Assembly: GCA_964035575.1 (NCBI GenBank)
Contig: OZ037845.1
Location: 1,694,201 to 1,758,200, forward strand
Source of the DNA: Rhynchopus sp. YZ270_cl-10
Lineage: Eukaryota > Euglenozoa > Diplonemea > Diplonemida > Diplonemidae
Direction: 5' to 3'
DNA length: 64,000 nucleotides
Made by a program: the position numbers and the translations under genes. Shown one piece after another: positions 21,767-33,270 of the stretch (within the stretch, counting starts at the first letter, position 1; each line of letters opens with the position of its first letter). The notes beneath the pieces were generated by a model. It was not told the DNA's origin and ran no database searches. It worked only from the letters and a program-made list of their open reading frames with translations.

Positions 21767-24700
21767 ATGTCTGCAGACCGGAGGAAGCGGGAGGGACACA
21801 CCAGTGATGATAGAGGGTTCAACCGGTATCGGGCACGTGGGCACAGGGAGAAGGAGGACGACCGGGGGCGGGATAGGGTGGACCGTGGTGACAAGCGGAG
21901 GCGGCGGCGTCGGGAGAGCAGCGAGAGCAGGGAACGTGACGCGTCGCGTAGCAGGCGCACAAAGGGCGAGCGTGAGCGCGATGGTGATGACGACCGAGGA
22001 GGCGGTGGCGGTGGTGGCTTCCGCCCAGCCCCATGGATGAACAACGCAGGGCAACGCCCAGGCGAGAACGCAGCAGCTCCCGTAGACAACACAACACGCC
22101 CCGAGATCCAGATCTGTTCCATGCGCTGGGACGACAAGCAGGTCATGGACGCTCGTGTAGGCGGCCTCGTGCCCCATATCACAGAGTCCTCCCTCAGCAA
22201 TCGCTTTGGCCAGAAGAACGAAGAGCGCGACGAGGAGACCGGCAAGCTGCAGCACCTCGCCACCCTGCAGGAGCTGGGTGTCCCCGTCCGCATACTGTAC
22301 CCGCAGCTGGACGAGCTGTGGACGGAATACGACATCAAGGTCGTCATGCCTGAGGCGCTCTACACCATAGAAGAGTCTGCACAACGGCAGTACCCTGAAC
22401 GCGACCGTGAACGCGAACAGATAATAGAAAACAAATGGCCCGAACTCCCGAACTGGACCTGGGGCAAGCCGCTCTCACAAGAGCACATGAACAACACAGC
22501 GTCGCAGGTGCTTCTCCTTGCGTTGGTGCCTGCCTCGCTCAACAACGAGGAGGCGCTCAAGGGGCACTTCCAGAAGTTCGGTGCCGTGTCTCAGGTATGT
22601 CTCGCATGCGGTACCCATGTGGCATGTGGCATGTGGCGTCGCATATGCATGAGATGAGTGTTTACTATCTTTACTCTTCACAGGTTATCACACGGATCAA
22701 CTTCCGTCCCGCACCAAAGTACGAAAAGCAAGGACTCGCCATAGTGGAAATGGGAAACACCTCAGCAGCTACTCTGGTATGATTTTGAGATTGTTTTGCT
22801 CACAATATGTCGCAACCCTTTCCCTCCACAGGCACATCGCAGCCACGCCCCTGTTTGCGGGAACCGATTTGTCAAAGTGTTCTTCGCACCCGAGGAGGTG
22901 AAGAAGAAGGTGGTGAAGATCGGACTCAATTTAGTGATGCAGGTATCTCAACACCCGAACACTTCCCCACCCTTCACCCATCACCAAAAAGGGGAGAAAG
23001 AGTGTTTGGAAATAAAGGGAAACCACTGGAAGAGAGGGTGGGGATGGAGGCCCTTTTTTTGAATAATGTACCCGCAGTTGTTTTTTATCTTCCCAGTCAC
23101 ACTTCTTGTTTTCTTCGGTGGTTGAAACTGATCAGTGAAGCGAAGGGTCCTGCCGTTTCTGTTGTTCAGAGGTGCAGTGGGGTCGCCTCAACAGCAGGCG
23201 CACGCTTACTCTCCCTATGTGTAGAGGTAGGAGGAGATCCGAAGGCCGGTTGGAGCGGCAGAGTTTCGAGAGCTTGTGGCTGAGGCTGTGGCTGTGGCTC
23301 ACGTTCCCCAGTTACGCGGTTATGGTGGTGAGTAGCTGTTACAGATGTATTTCTTTGGAGCGTACACGGGTACCTTCCTTATGATGCGCATACTGCGTTG
23401 ATCCCCGGGCATTGCTGGCATTTATTGTTGTACGACAGAATCGGTTTCTTGTTTTGCCGTTCGCAGTTGTATTCATTTGGAACACATTCCTGTTCACCTC
23501 GTCGCTTCCTGCCTTTGTTCTCCCCGAGGTCTAAAAGGCACGTGGCGCATGCCTTTCACCACCGGAAGCACGTAACGGGAGTCGGTAGATCATTCACGAC
23601 GTACAGCCCAGTATTCGTTGTAACACGATATCTTCTGATCACTTTTCACCTTTGTGCAGTTAGGAGGGGGATGTTGAATGTTGAGTTGGGGAGGGTCGCG
23701 TAACAGTGAGGATTTCCGGGATTGCACAATATCTAGAAATGCGCAGAAATCAAAAATTCAGCACAAAAAACGGAAAATAGTCCCCGTGAATTGATTGTTA
23801 CATTTTTCCATTTCCCCCTTCACTTCTCCACAATCCACAGGCGCGCCAAGCACAACTCGCAAAGCTGGAAGAGAAAGAGAGCAAACGGAAGGCAGACGTC
23901 GAGACGCTGACCGCAGTGAAGACTCGTGTGCAGGACCTGAAAGATATGGAGGAAATGCTGAAGGAGCAGCTGAAGACTGCGGGCGAGGAGCAGGCTGTAG
24001 TGGTATGCACCCATCCCATCATACTTGGCATGCCCCACTTAACCCCCTCACTCAAGTGTCCTGCCAACCACACCACACACACCATTCTTCTGTAACCCGT
24101 TTCCCGCCCACAGTTCAGAAAACAAATCGAGTCCACAAAGAAGCTCTACCACGAGGCCCTTGCAGAGCAGCTCGAGCTCATGGAGCAGGCAAAGTCGAAC
24201 CTTGTCAAGCCAGGCTACCGTCCGAAGTCCTTCTTCCCCGGCGCCAATACATATGACGCGAGAACAGCGTATGGACAACACCCTTTTGAGACGTGCTTAG
24301 GGTCGTCTTCACTACTCTGAGCCACGTTCATCTTGTGTTTTCGATTTCACCTTTCACCTTTATCCCATCTTGAGAGTGTGCAAGGTGTTAGGTTGTACTT
24401 CGTTTACGATGCAACTCAACACCTCGCCGTTTTGTGACCCACCCTTCGTTTCCCCCCACCCTCCTCACCCTCCTCACCCACAGTGTGTTCCGCCTCCCGA
24501 TGCTCCCACTCCCATGGCAAAAATCCCCCGCCAAGCTGCGCAAGGCAATGGAACGCTACGGAGAGGTGCTTGCGTGCTGTGTGGGGAAGAAGCCACTGCA
24601 GGGCTACGTGCGGTTCAAGCAGAGACGCCAGGCACAATGTGCTGTCAGTGCGCTGCAGGAACGTGAACATAGACCCTTTTGGCTGGACAAATGGGAGACA

Positions 24701-25050
24701 GAATGGCCACAGGTATGTACCTACCCCCCCCTGCCCCTTCGATCCGTACAGATATTCATTACCAAAGATCGGCACTTCTTTTCGCCCCCCTTTTACATAA
24801 ACCAACACAGAGCGACAACATCGTTGAGGAGATGCCAGATGAAGAGCCCCCAAGGCCTCCAGTCGCCACTGGCCCGCCCAAGGACGACGACGAGGCATTA
24901 ATCGATGAGGAATTAGGGTATGCCAACCAACACTGCAATGCCAAAACACCAACAACAACAACACCAACAACATTCCTTCACAGCCTGCAAGAGATAAACC
25001 AAGAGATGATTCCTGTTGCTAAGGAGGACGAAATGGGCGAGGAAGAATAG
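21767..25050 (+). CDS. RBM26/RBM27-like RNA-binding protein
   Basis: Eight exons are supported: 21767-22594, 22684-22776, 22832-22942, 23841-24002, 24114-24268, 24484-24712, 24811-24917 and 24984-25050 (583 residues). The N-terminus is Arg/Asp/Glu/Ser-rich, SR-like. An RRM spans about 245-345 (LLLALVPASLNNEEALKGHF, KFGAVSQVITRINF, then NRFVKVFF), then a coiled coil and a second RRM-like fold (LRKAMERYGEVLACC, GYVRFKQRRQAQCAV), ending in an acidic tail. That order (RRM, coiled coil, RRM, acidic tail) is that of RBM26/27, nuclear proteins linked to RNA decay and 3' processing. Intron 22943-23840 is unusually long (898 nt) and may hide exons or an insertion. One intron (24269-24483) carries a stem-loop-like repeat. 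Confidence 0.7.
24288..24353 (+). repeat. Degenerate stem-loop-like repeat inside an intron
   Basis: GAGACGTGCTTAGG, GTCGTCTTCAC, CTGAGCCACG and TTCATCTTGTGTTTTCG follow the family order, but the loop is not conserved. It would be the only intronic copy here. Confidence 0.3.
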
Positions 25051-25938
25051 CCTTTGGGGGTCGGGAGAAGGGGGTTTTTTTGTGTGTAACAAAAATGGCA
25101 AACAAATGAATGGGGTTTTTGGTGATCCCGAAGAAAGTCTTTCCTCTTATGGGGGTAATCGAGAGAGACGCAAATAGGCAATAGTTAAATGTGTTGCATC
25201 TCTCTGTTCTCATGGGAGAAGGAGGGTATTTGTTAAAACCCGTTCTGTTTTTTTTTTAAAAGGCAATTTTCCTTTAAGGTAACAGCGTTTTTGGACAGAG
25301 CCAACGGAGTTTTTTGGGAATTGCAAAAAAAGAACTGAAAACGATAATTTTGCAACAATTTTTATGTCCCTCCTTTTTTCCACAACCTGAAGGTGTGTGT
25401 CTGTGTTCGGGAGGCTAAAGTATTCACTTTTTTTTTTTTTGGTGATTTTTTTTTTTTGCGTTGGGGGTCTGAACAAAAATGAACAAAATAAGCGACAATA
25501 AAAAGAGGTATCCTTCTAACATTAATGCGGAGTAAACAGCGGACACTGCAGTCGGCAGTCGTAAAAAAAAAGAAATAAAACGGAGTGAGCAAAAGAGGGT
25601 TACGGGAAGGGGGGGTGTTTTGGGTGGTTTGGTCGGCTAGCATTTTGAAGAGGGGCGAAAAATGTGATTCTTTTTTCCTTCTTTTTTCCCTCTTCTTTTC
25701 CTTTGTTTTGCTTCTTGCCGTTTTTTTTCTTCTTCTCTTTTTCCCGTCTTCCTTGCCAGAGGTTGCGTTAGAAAATTGCCAAATTTACCCGAAAATAATG
25801 AATCTACGTCTGATTTTAACTCACCCCCTCAAACCCCCTACCCGTCACCCCTTCTTAATGCAATACTCCCAGAAACTTGATTCTTTGAAATCAAGCAACC
25901 ACACAGTTCCTTTTTCCCCTTTTTCTTTTTCTCGCGAA
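25051..25938. other. Intergenic gap, T-rich
   Basis: No repeat of the stem-loop family. Long T-rich tracts at 25675-25760 end CTTGCCAG (25758-25765 approx.), a likely acceptor that would give a 5' leader of about 175 nt. The open frame running into the next gene from 25585 is an effect of T-richness, so I exclude it from the protein. Confidence 0.4.
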
Positions 25939-27585
25939 ATGATACCCCGATCTGTGTTGTTTGTGTTGGTGTTGTGTGTGTTTCCCTATGAAGCGCGCTT
26001 TTTAGAAAAGCTTGTGGAGTGGCATGCACCAGGGGCAGAGACGATCATTGAGGTGAAGCGTATCTTGTGCATACCACGTGGTGCAGACGGTGTTTGGCTT
26101 GTCACTATTGCAGACCCATTTCAGCCACAGCCGTTGGTGATTGGGGAGATAAAGGAGACTGCGGAGGCGACGATGCTTGTGGTCGATGGGAGCTCGCTTG
26201 CCTATGTTGCTGATGGCTTTGGGGGTGTGCTGGTGTACGACATGACGAACCCTAAGGTGCCCACCCGCCTGAGCAGCCTGCTCATGACAGAGGGCCACCA
26301 TGTGGACCTGCTGGTGCACTGTGCTGACTACCTGTACATCTTCTGCAGCAGTGCGCACTCAGGCAACTCGATCGTCGTAGCAGAGGTGCACGAAGAGGAG
26401 GCTGTCAGTGTCGGCAGGCATGCGCTCAAAGGACGTGTCGCCGCCGCAGCGCAGGTGGACGACACGCTCCTCTTTGTGGCCACGTCAAACCGCTTCTTCC
26501 TCGTAATGGACGGACGCAAAGGTGCGCACTTCAAAATGCTTTCTATCACACCACTGGACCACCCCGCAACCAGCATCTGTGCCTTTAAAGAGTTTGCCTT
26601 CATCAGCGTGAAAAACGAGGTGCGTGTGTACTTCGTGTCGAACCCCGAGGAGCTTGAGCTTGCCATTACAGTACCCTTAGCATTCAACGTGAACGCGCTG
26701 AAGTGGTTTGGCGGCTACGTCTTTGCGGCCACAGAAGGTGGTCTGTCCGTCATAGATGTGAGGGACCCGAGACGTCCGTTTGAAACAGGGTTCCTCGCAA
26801 CGCCTGCGCTCAAGAAGGTGGAGGTGATGGAGTTCGTTGCCTACGTGCTGACGGAGGACGACTTGATGCTTGCAGTGGACTGCCGCAACACTGCAGGTGT
26901 GGTGCATGCGAACCGCACTGACGCGCCCTTCGCAGAGCCTGTAGCCGCCACAGCGCAGCGGACCAGTGTCGAGACGTTCCCGCCACTAGGCTTTGATGAG
27001 CTCACGCTCGCAGAGGGCTCGCTTGCGTGGCGTGACCTGCGTGAGAGTGTCTTCCTCAGCATCCCTACACCGCTTCTCGGTGCGCAGGTGTTCCTTGCGA
27101 CGTCGCTGGTGAAGCGCGGGTTTCAGTTCAAATTCCGTTGTGCAGACCTTGTGTGCAACGCGTTTGCCTTTCTTGAGCACTGCGTCCCGTGCAGTACGCG
27201 CACGGACGGGGGTCTCCCGAACATCCTTCAGGCACTGGGGTGGATGCCTTCGCCGTGCAGCTTCAAGTTCCAGCTGCTTACAGGTGGCGTGGTGCACAAC
27301 ACCGTGGTGTTCCACAAGCAGCTGCGCAGGGGTGAGGTGGCCTTCGTCTCGCACCTCACAAAGGACGCAATGTTCGTTGGTCTCGGCTCCACAGCAGGCG
27401 ATACCATGTGCTCGGATATCAAAGACTCTGCCACCTGTGCAGAGGACAAGACATGTGCCTGGCATGCGTTAGCAGAGGTCTGCGTACCCAACTTCTCCTG
27501 CAACGCAGCAAAGCAGAGCCGCAAACAATGCCAAACCTGCGGCACAAACGAACTGTCTGTGATAACACAAAAGGATAAGTTGTGA
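25939..27585 (+). CDS. Secreted LVIVD-type beta-propeller protein with Cys domain, copy A
   Basis: Intronless, 548 residues. The ATG at 25939 gives a clean signal peptide (MIPRSVLFVLVLCVFPYEA). Residues about 30-320 are repeating beta blades of the LVIVD kind (VVDGSSLAYVADGFGGVLVYD, GGLSVIDVRDP), expected to fold as a propeller. Residues about 365-490 form a Cys-rich domain: CADLVC, then EHCVPCSTRTDGGLP, then GWMPSPC and MFVGL. The same domain occurs in the next gene and in the giant protein at 52816. A short Cys-rich tail (CSDIKDSATC, CAWH, CQTCG) ends it. It likely acts outside the cell or in the secretory path; ligand unknown. A tandem paralogue follows after 283 nt. Confidence 0.75.
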   Translation: MIPRSVLFVLVLCVFPYEARFLEKLVEWHAPGAETIIEVKRILCIPRGADGVWLVTIADPFQPQPLVIGEIKETAEATMLVVDGSSLAYVADGFGGVLVYDMTNPKVPTRLSSLLMTEGHHVDLLVHCADYLYIFCSSAHSGNSIVVAEVHEEEAVSVGRHALKGRVAAAAQVDDTLLFVATSNRFFLVMDGRKGAHFKMLSITPLDHPATSICAFKEFAFISVKNEVRVYFVSNPEELELAITVPLAFNVNALKWFGGYVFAATEGGLSVIDVRDPRRPFETGFLATPALKKVEVMEFVAYVLTEDDLMLAVDCRNTAGVVHANRTDAPFAEPVAATAQRTSVETFPPLGFDELTLAEGSLAWRDLRESVFLSIPTPLLGAQVFLATSLVKRGFQFKFRCADLVCNAFAFLEHCVPCSTRTDGGLPNILQALGWMPSPCSFKFQLLTGGVVHNTVVFHKQLRRGEVAFVSHLTKDAMFVGLGSTAGDTMCSDIKDSATCAEDKTCAWHALAEVCVPNFSCNAAKQSRKQCQTCGTNELSVITQKDKL

Positions 27586-27868
27586 TGTGAGTGTGTGAGA
27601 GTTTATGCGACATATTAGCTTCTTTCCATCTGTTTTCCCTAACTTTTTACAAAAAGGCAAAAAACTGCTCAGGCAGGGTTTTGCAAGAAATATTACGGGT
27701 TGCCTTGCCCACAAAGACACCACCCATTCCCATGCGAACAACCGCACCACCAGCAACTTGTTCACCCCGCTTCATAAAGCCCCGCCGAAATGACTTTCCC
27801 CACATTGCCTTTTCCCTCTACCGTTCCACCCTCCATGCCTCTCGGCGTTTACTTCACTACAGGTGCAG

Positions 27869-29701
27869 ATGTGGGTGTTGCGCACCCTATATGTGCTGTG
27901 CAGTCTGTGCACAGCGTACGGGAAGCATGGCTTCCTTCAGGTGTCGAGCCTGACTGAGGTGGAGGCAGAGCGGATTACGACTGCGAACGGCCATCTGTAT
28001 CTCACCTCTGAGACTGCACGGGTGAAGGTGCTGAATGCGGGCCCCAAGTATAAGACGAAGCCGAACCCGCGCATTGTGGCGCACCTGAACACGACGGAGG
28101 GTGCGCTGCATGTGCACCATACACAGTACCACACATACGTGACGCAGGACTATGGCGTCGCGATCTACAGCGCGAAGCGCCCCTTCAAGAAGAAGGCGTA
28201 CCTGAGTGTTGCCAACGCAGTGCTTGCGGCCTCCGTCGATGATAAGTACCTCTACGTCTTCTGCACAACGGGGAACCCTGTCGAGACGCTTGCGATCCTC
28301 TTCGACACCGAGGCAATCACAGCGCCGGAGGAGACGGAGCGCCTGATCCTGAAGAAGGGCCGTGTCGTGCAGGCGACCGTGACGCGTGGTGCTGTGTTTG
28401 CAGGCACTAGCGAGGCGTACATCATGGTGCTCGACCCTTCGAACAAGGAGGCTAAGTACCAACTGCGCTCGTCCACGTCTACTGCGCGTGTGCCGTCCGC
28501 CATCACGTCCTTCCTCGAGTTCCTCTACGTCGGCATCGGGAACACCATGCGCGTCTACCTCTGTGCCATGTCCGAGATGGTGCAGGAGATGGCCAAGGTA
28601 AAGTTCGACTACCCCGTGGTGGACCTGCAGTGGTTCGGTGGGAACATCTACGTCGTCACCGAACGCCGCCTGCACGTCATCTGCGTGATGGACCCAGTCA
28701 AGCCCTTCCAGATCGGCGTGACGGACCTCGACAGCCAGCCCAAGAGCATCGCCGTCCTGAACGACACTGCGTGGATCGTCAACACCGCAGACGAGCTCTT
28801 CTCCATGCCTGCCGTCCCGCCGCCTTTAGAGGACGCAGATGCAAAGGACTCCATGACAGTCTACACCCCTACCCCGAAGTTGGAGCGTTCCAGCATCATC
28901 GCATTCCCACATGCAGAGTTCGAACCTGTTGAGACGCGTTCAGGCATGCCGGCGTGGCAGTACATCCTTGGAAGTCGTTTCAGCCACATCCCCGACTTCA
29001 TGATCTCAAGCACCATCCTCACTGCAGGGCGCAGCTTGACATTTGTCCCAAAGCACCGCTTCAAGGCAGGCACGCAGCTCAAGGTGAAGTGCAAGGATAG
29101 GATGTGCAACGTCTTCGTCCACGTCGAGCACTGCACCCCCTGCTCCACACAGACCAACGGCGGCCTGCCGGGTCTGCTCATTGCTGAGGGCTGGCACACA
29201 ACGACGTGCGCACCGACCTTCACGCTGTCCCCTACGGGTACCGAACACAAGATGCTTACGTTCCGTAAACAGTTCCGTGTCAACGAGACGAAGGAGATTG
29301 CGACGTTGACACACGACGGTGTGTTTGTTGGGGTGACCGTGGCAGAGGGGCGTGAGATGTGTGAGGAGATCACGAAGCAGAATGAGTGCGATGTGGGGAG
29401 TGTGATGTGTGCGTGGGACTACACGACGGGGGCGTGCATGCCACACATCCCTGACGAGGTGTGCAGGGACGACGTTGCCAAGTACAACGCAGGCCAGTGC
29501 CGCACCTGTGCACGCCACGAGCTAGCGGATATCGTGCAACGTGCCGAAGCTGACCTCGCACTCGAACGCGAGCTTGCCGAAGAAGAGGAAAAGGAACGCA
29601 AGGTCGGCGACACCACAGCCATGCGGCGCACCAAAAAGAAACTCAAAGCCCTCCGCGAACGCCGCGAGGAACAGCTACGCGAGCTTGAGGGCGCCGAGTA
29701 G
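27869..29701 (+). CDS. Secreted LVIVD-type beta-propeller protein with Cys domain, copy B
   Basis: Intronless, 610 residues. The ATG lies six bases after CACTACAG and opens a signal peptide (MWVLRTLYVLCSLCTAYG). Beta-propeller blades cover about 25-310. The Cys domain (about 370-495) has CKDRMC, EHCTPCSTQTNGGLP, GWHTTTC and VFVGV, colinear with copy A. A tail of Cys motifs (CEEITKQNEC, CAWD, CRTCARHELADI) matches copy A, but copy B adds a charged coiled-coil C-terminus rich in Glu/Arg/Lys. The two genes arose by tandem duplication and have diverged widely, so the duplication is old. Confidence 0.75.
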   Translation: MWVLRTLYVLCSLCTAYGKHGFLQVSSLTEVEAERITTANGHLYLTSETARVKVLNAGPKYKTKPNPRIVAHLNTTEGALHVHHTQYHTYVTQDYGVAIYSAKRPFKKKAYLSVANAVLAASVDDKYLYVFCTTGNPVETLAILFDTEAITAPEETERLILKKGRVVQATVTRGAVFAGTSEAYIMVLDPSNKEAKYQLRSSTSTARVPSAITSFLEFLYVGIGNTMRVYLCAMSEMVQEMAKVKFDYPVVDLQWFGGNIYVVTERRLHVICVMDPVKPFQIGVTDLDSQPKSIAVLNDTAWIVNTADELFSMPAVPPPLEDADAKDSMTVYTPTPKLERSSIIAFPHAEFEPVETRSGMPAWQYILGSRFSHIPDFMISSTILTAGRSLTFVPKHRFKAGTQLKVKCKDRMCNVFVHVEHCTPCSTQTNGGLPGLLIAEGWHTTTCAPTFTLSPTGTEHKMLTFRKQFRVNETKEIATLTHDGVFVGVTVAEGREMCEEITKQNECDVGSVMCAWDYTTGACMPHIPDEVCRDDVAKYNAGQCRTCARHELADIVQRAEADLALERELAEEEEKERKVGDTTAMRRTKKKLKALRERREEQLRELEGAE

Positions 29702-29986
29702 TGGGTAATGGGGGTGGGGATGGGGCTTTCAAACAAAGTTCGATTACACCAGAACGAACATCTATTTTTTTCCCTAGTAGAAAATGGGGTACCAGAGAGA
29801 GATCCCATATTTGTTTTGCTTTTGAGTTGACCAATTCCGAAGCATTCTGAGAAACACACACAGTAGCTTTTTTGCGATAACACACAGCGTCTCCCCTGCT
29901 CCATTTGTTCAAACCCTTCCCTCCTCACCACCACCAAACCCACCACCCTGCCAACAGTGGCCAACACATCGCCACAAAACGAACAT

Positions 29987-32662
29987 ATGTCAGACCCGCC
30001 TGTGGGGGTGCGTCAGGCGCAGATAGAGGATGAGTTGCTTCAGCTGCGTCGTGCGAGGGGGCTGCAGCAGCATGAGGTGAACACAATTGATGTTGACAGC
30101 ATTCGTGAGAAGGGTGAACGGCAGCTGCAGAGGGCACGCATGATGAAGGACAGAACGCGGGCCACACCTGCAGCCATGGGCAGGCAGGATGCCAGGCAGG
30201 AGCCTGCTGCCATCCCGTCGCTGCTGAAGCCGCAGCACGTCGAGCCTCTCTGCCTGGGCGACACCGAGATGACGGAAGGCCTTGTCGTGTACGTGCGCGA
30301 CAACGCAGCACTCATTCAAAGCACCGCCACGTCGTCCATCGCAGACCGCACAAAGGACCTCTACTGCGGCGAGAAGGGGCGTGTCGTCAACTCCTACCCC
30401 ATGCTTGCAGAGGGGCAGCGAGGTGTCGACCTCAAGTTTCTTGACGGGGAGACGTATGTTTTTGCAATTGTTACAAAGTACATCTCACCAACCTTTGGTG
30501 AAGCATGCGGGACAATATGCTCATATTACCAACTTTTTTGTGGAGATGCGGGAGCTCCATCTTTCAAAAAATACCTCAATATTGCAGGCGTTTCTTCACG
30601 ATAGCGTGTCTAGAGCTGAAGCCCACGAAGCAAGAACCACAGCAGCGCGGCCCTCCACGTGTCGCAATGCTGAAGCCGAAGACGGCAAGCAAAACAGAGG
30701 ACAGAGAAGGTGCACCTGCCCACGCACCCAAGGCACGCATCGAGGTGCCTGAGAAGGAGGCGAAGGAGCGCACCGAGAAGGGTCCCCTCAAGCCTGCACG
30801 CGATGCAGCAAAGTCGCGTTCGAAGTCGGCCATCACACCGTCGAGTGCGAACACAGCACCCCTGCTGGCAGCCCCAGTTGCCCCTCCTGTGGTTGGGCAG
30901 AAGCTGAAGATCAGCCTCAATGGGAAGACCGTGCAGGTGACAGTGCAGTTCATCGGCACCACCGAGTTTGCTCCTGGCGAGTGGGTAGGGCTTGTTCTCA
31001 GCACACCGGACGGCAAGGTATGACGCAGCACCTTTCATGTTCACTTACTACTCAAGTATCCCTACTTCTTTCACACACCTGTTTTTTTTTCAGAACGACG
31101 GTTCCGTCAACGGCATTCCGTACTTCACCTGCCAAGCTGGACACGGTCTGTTCCGTCGTGTTGCAGAGCTGACGGGGAGTCTGACGCCTACCAAGAAGAC
31201 GGAGACACCTCTGCCCAAGGTGGCAACGCAGGGGTCACGTGCACGACCGGCACCACGCCCTGTCATGTCCAGTACAACGCGTACCATCCGCCTCTGGGAG
31301 AACGGGCAGTACGGCTCCACGATCGATACAATCCCGTTCAAGAGCTTTGTGATCCGGCAGGTGCACAAAACACTGAAGAGTGTACTCATCTCGGCAACGC
31401 GCGAGCTGGGGTGGCACCAGATGAAGCGCAGTGTAGACTGCCTCTTCACGGAGGATGGAACGGAGGTGACGGACATTGCGGAGATCAAGGACGGGGTATG
31501 CCACCACCACATCACCACACCACCACCACACACTACATACCACACCACCACGACAGGAGAACCTCATCGCCTCCTGGGGCGACTCGTACATGGCACCCGG
31601 CGCACCGCTCCCAAAGATGGTCTGCAAAGAACGCCCAAAATGCGACACTGCAGAACCCACTGCCACGTCCCCCCTCGAGGCGACACCCACGAAAACGCCC
31701 ACCTCTGCCGCACGCAGGCCTGTGCCACGCTCGCCAGTGGCGTCGACACGCAGCGCAACCACTGCGGGTGGAGGGAACCGCCTAGTGAAGGTCTTCGAAA
31801 ACGATGTGTACGGGAGTCTCTGGAGCGACTCGGTCCCGTGCACAACAGTTACCATCCGGCCTACCTTCAAGACAGTGATGTCTGTGAAGACGATGCTCGC
31901 ACGGGAGCTGAAGTGGAACCAGTGCAGCAGGAAGGTCGACTTCATCTACAACACCTTGGGCCAGGAGATCACCGACGTAGGCAGCATCAGCAATGGCGAC
32001 GTTATCATTGCAAGTGCAGGCGATAGGTTTGTGAAGCCACACAGTGACCTTGCCGAACGCTTCCCACCGCCGAAGGTGTCGGTCCTCGAGCACAAGGCGG
32101 GGTGGGCCTCCAGCGATGTCGGGCCCACAGCAACCACAAGCGCACCTGAGGATACACTACCACCGTCGCCTGAGGCACAGGGTGCAAACCCGCCACTCAA
32201 CCTTGCACAGCTCAGACAGCAGCGTCGTGCGCCAGCAGCACGTGTTGCGTCGGGAGGTGCACGTACAGTGCCGTCACGTGGTGTACGTGTGCCCTCTGAG
32301 CCGCGCTTCACCGAAGAGGAGGAGGCAGAGATTGCTGCGGCAAGCCGTCCTGCCGTGCAGCCGGTTGTGGACATGGACACTGCTACGTCTGCTGAACTTG
32401 CAGAGATGGTGCGTGCCGATGCTGAGGAGACGCGTGCCTTCCTCGCAGGACAACGGGAACGCGAACGGCAGACAGAAGTGCAGTACGATGAGCCGCTTCA
32501 CGATGAGCCTGCTGTCGAAGAGCCCCCGAAGAATGAGACGCGTGCCGAAAGAATTGCGCGCCTAATGGTATGTGGTTGCATAAGGGCCAAATCATTTCGT
32601 TATTTACAAATCAAACAAAACACCACAAAACACAGGCTGAGATTGAGGAGCTTGACAAATGA
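29987..32662 (+). CDS. CAP-Gly protein with two doublecortin-like domains
   Basis: Exons 29987-30453, 30588-31017, 31094-31495, 31557-32567 and 32636-32662 give 778 residues; the last exon holds only eight codons and the stop. Residues about 85-160 contain an SH3-like region (VVYVRDN, CGEKGRVV, VDLKFLDGE). The CAP-Gly domain spans about 257-325 with the diagnostic GKNDGSVNG and FAPGEWVGL. Two doublecortin-type folds follow at about 361-442 (RLWENGQYG, LFTEDGTEVTDIAEIKDG) and 508-591 (VFENDVYG, IYNTLGQEITDVGSISNG). The rest is a low-complexity linker and an acidic helical C-terminus. All three folded modules bind tubulin or microtubules in other proteins, so an axonemal or cortical microtubule role is likely. 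The start lies 29 nt after CCAACAG. Confidence 0.8.
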
Positions 32663-33270
32663 AAGAGCGCCAGACACCCCCCTTGATGGTCCCATCCCTA
32701 CACATATAGATAGAATACCCTTGTTCCTTCACCAGGGAGGGTCGTCTGTGCCGTTGTTGATATGTTATTAGATCTGTTATTTTGATTCTTTTTACGTGCC
32801 TACACCCAAGAGGTGTCTGCATGTTATCAAACTTTACTTTGTTTATGTACACCGAAGTTGTCAATAGTGTCAAGTGTCACATGCAACGAAGCCCCTGTTA
32901 AGTCAGGGGTGAGATGACAGGAGTTGTTTGCAATGTATAAAATATGGGGTGTCTTGTGCTCAAGTGCACATGCAAACAAAAAAAAAGCAAACCACAACAA
33001 AACCGATCCAACGATTTGAGTGAAAACCTTACGCACAACCAACAAAACAAAAAGAGGGCAGGCCAGAAACTTCTTATGTCGCTGATCTTCACAATCTTTG
33101 ATGGGGGCGGCCGTTTTTTTCTCTCTCCCTTACAAAGCATTTCTAGCCCTTTTTTCGGATCACAAATACGTGATCCTTGACAATCTGCCACAAGAAAAAC
33201 GAATATCATTTATTTGCTCCACCCCAATGCCCCCCCACCACCCCATACCCCCATACCACCCTACCAAAGT
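32663..33270. other. Intergenic gap with one stem-loop-like repeat
   Basis: It contains a divergent stem-loop copy (32794-32845). The approach to the next gene is a run of C-rich ACCACCCC/CCATACC sequence ending CCAAAG one base before the ATG, a weak acceptor. Confidence 0.4.
32794..32845 (+). repeat. Divergent stem-loop repeat, ACACC type
   Basis: Stem ACACC pairs with GGTGT around CAAGA, then CTGCATGTTATCAAACTTTACTTT. The stem letters differ from other copies but pairing, loop purines and tail are kept. 36132-36180 shares GGTGTCTGCA and the tail. Confidence 0.5.

Noticed and set aside
21819-22384. Long minus-strand frames opposite the RBM26/27-like gene
   Set aside because: They overlap the Arg-rich and RRM exons antisense and show no domain or intron signal.
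25585-25938. N-terminal extension of propeller gene A
   Set aside because: The extension is Phe/Leu-rich because of T-runs and would bury the clear signal peptide that begins at 25939; an acceptor-like CAG lies in between.
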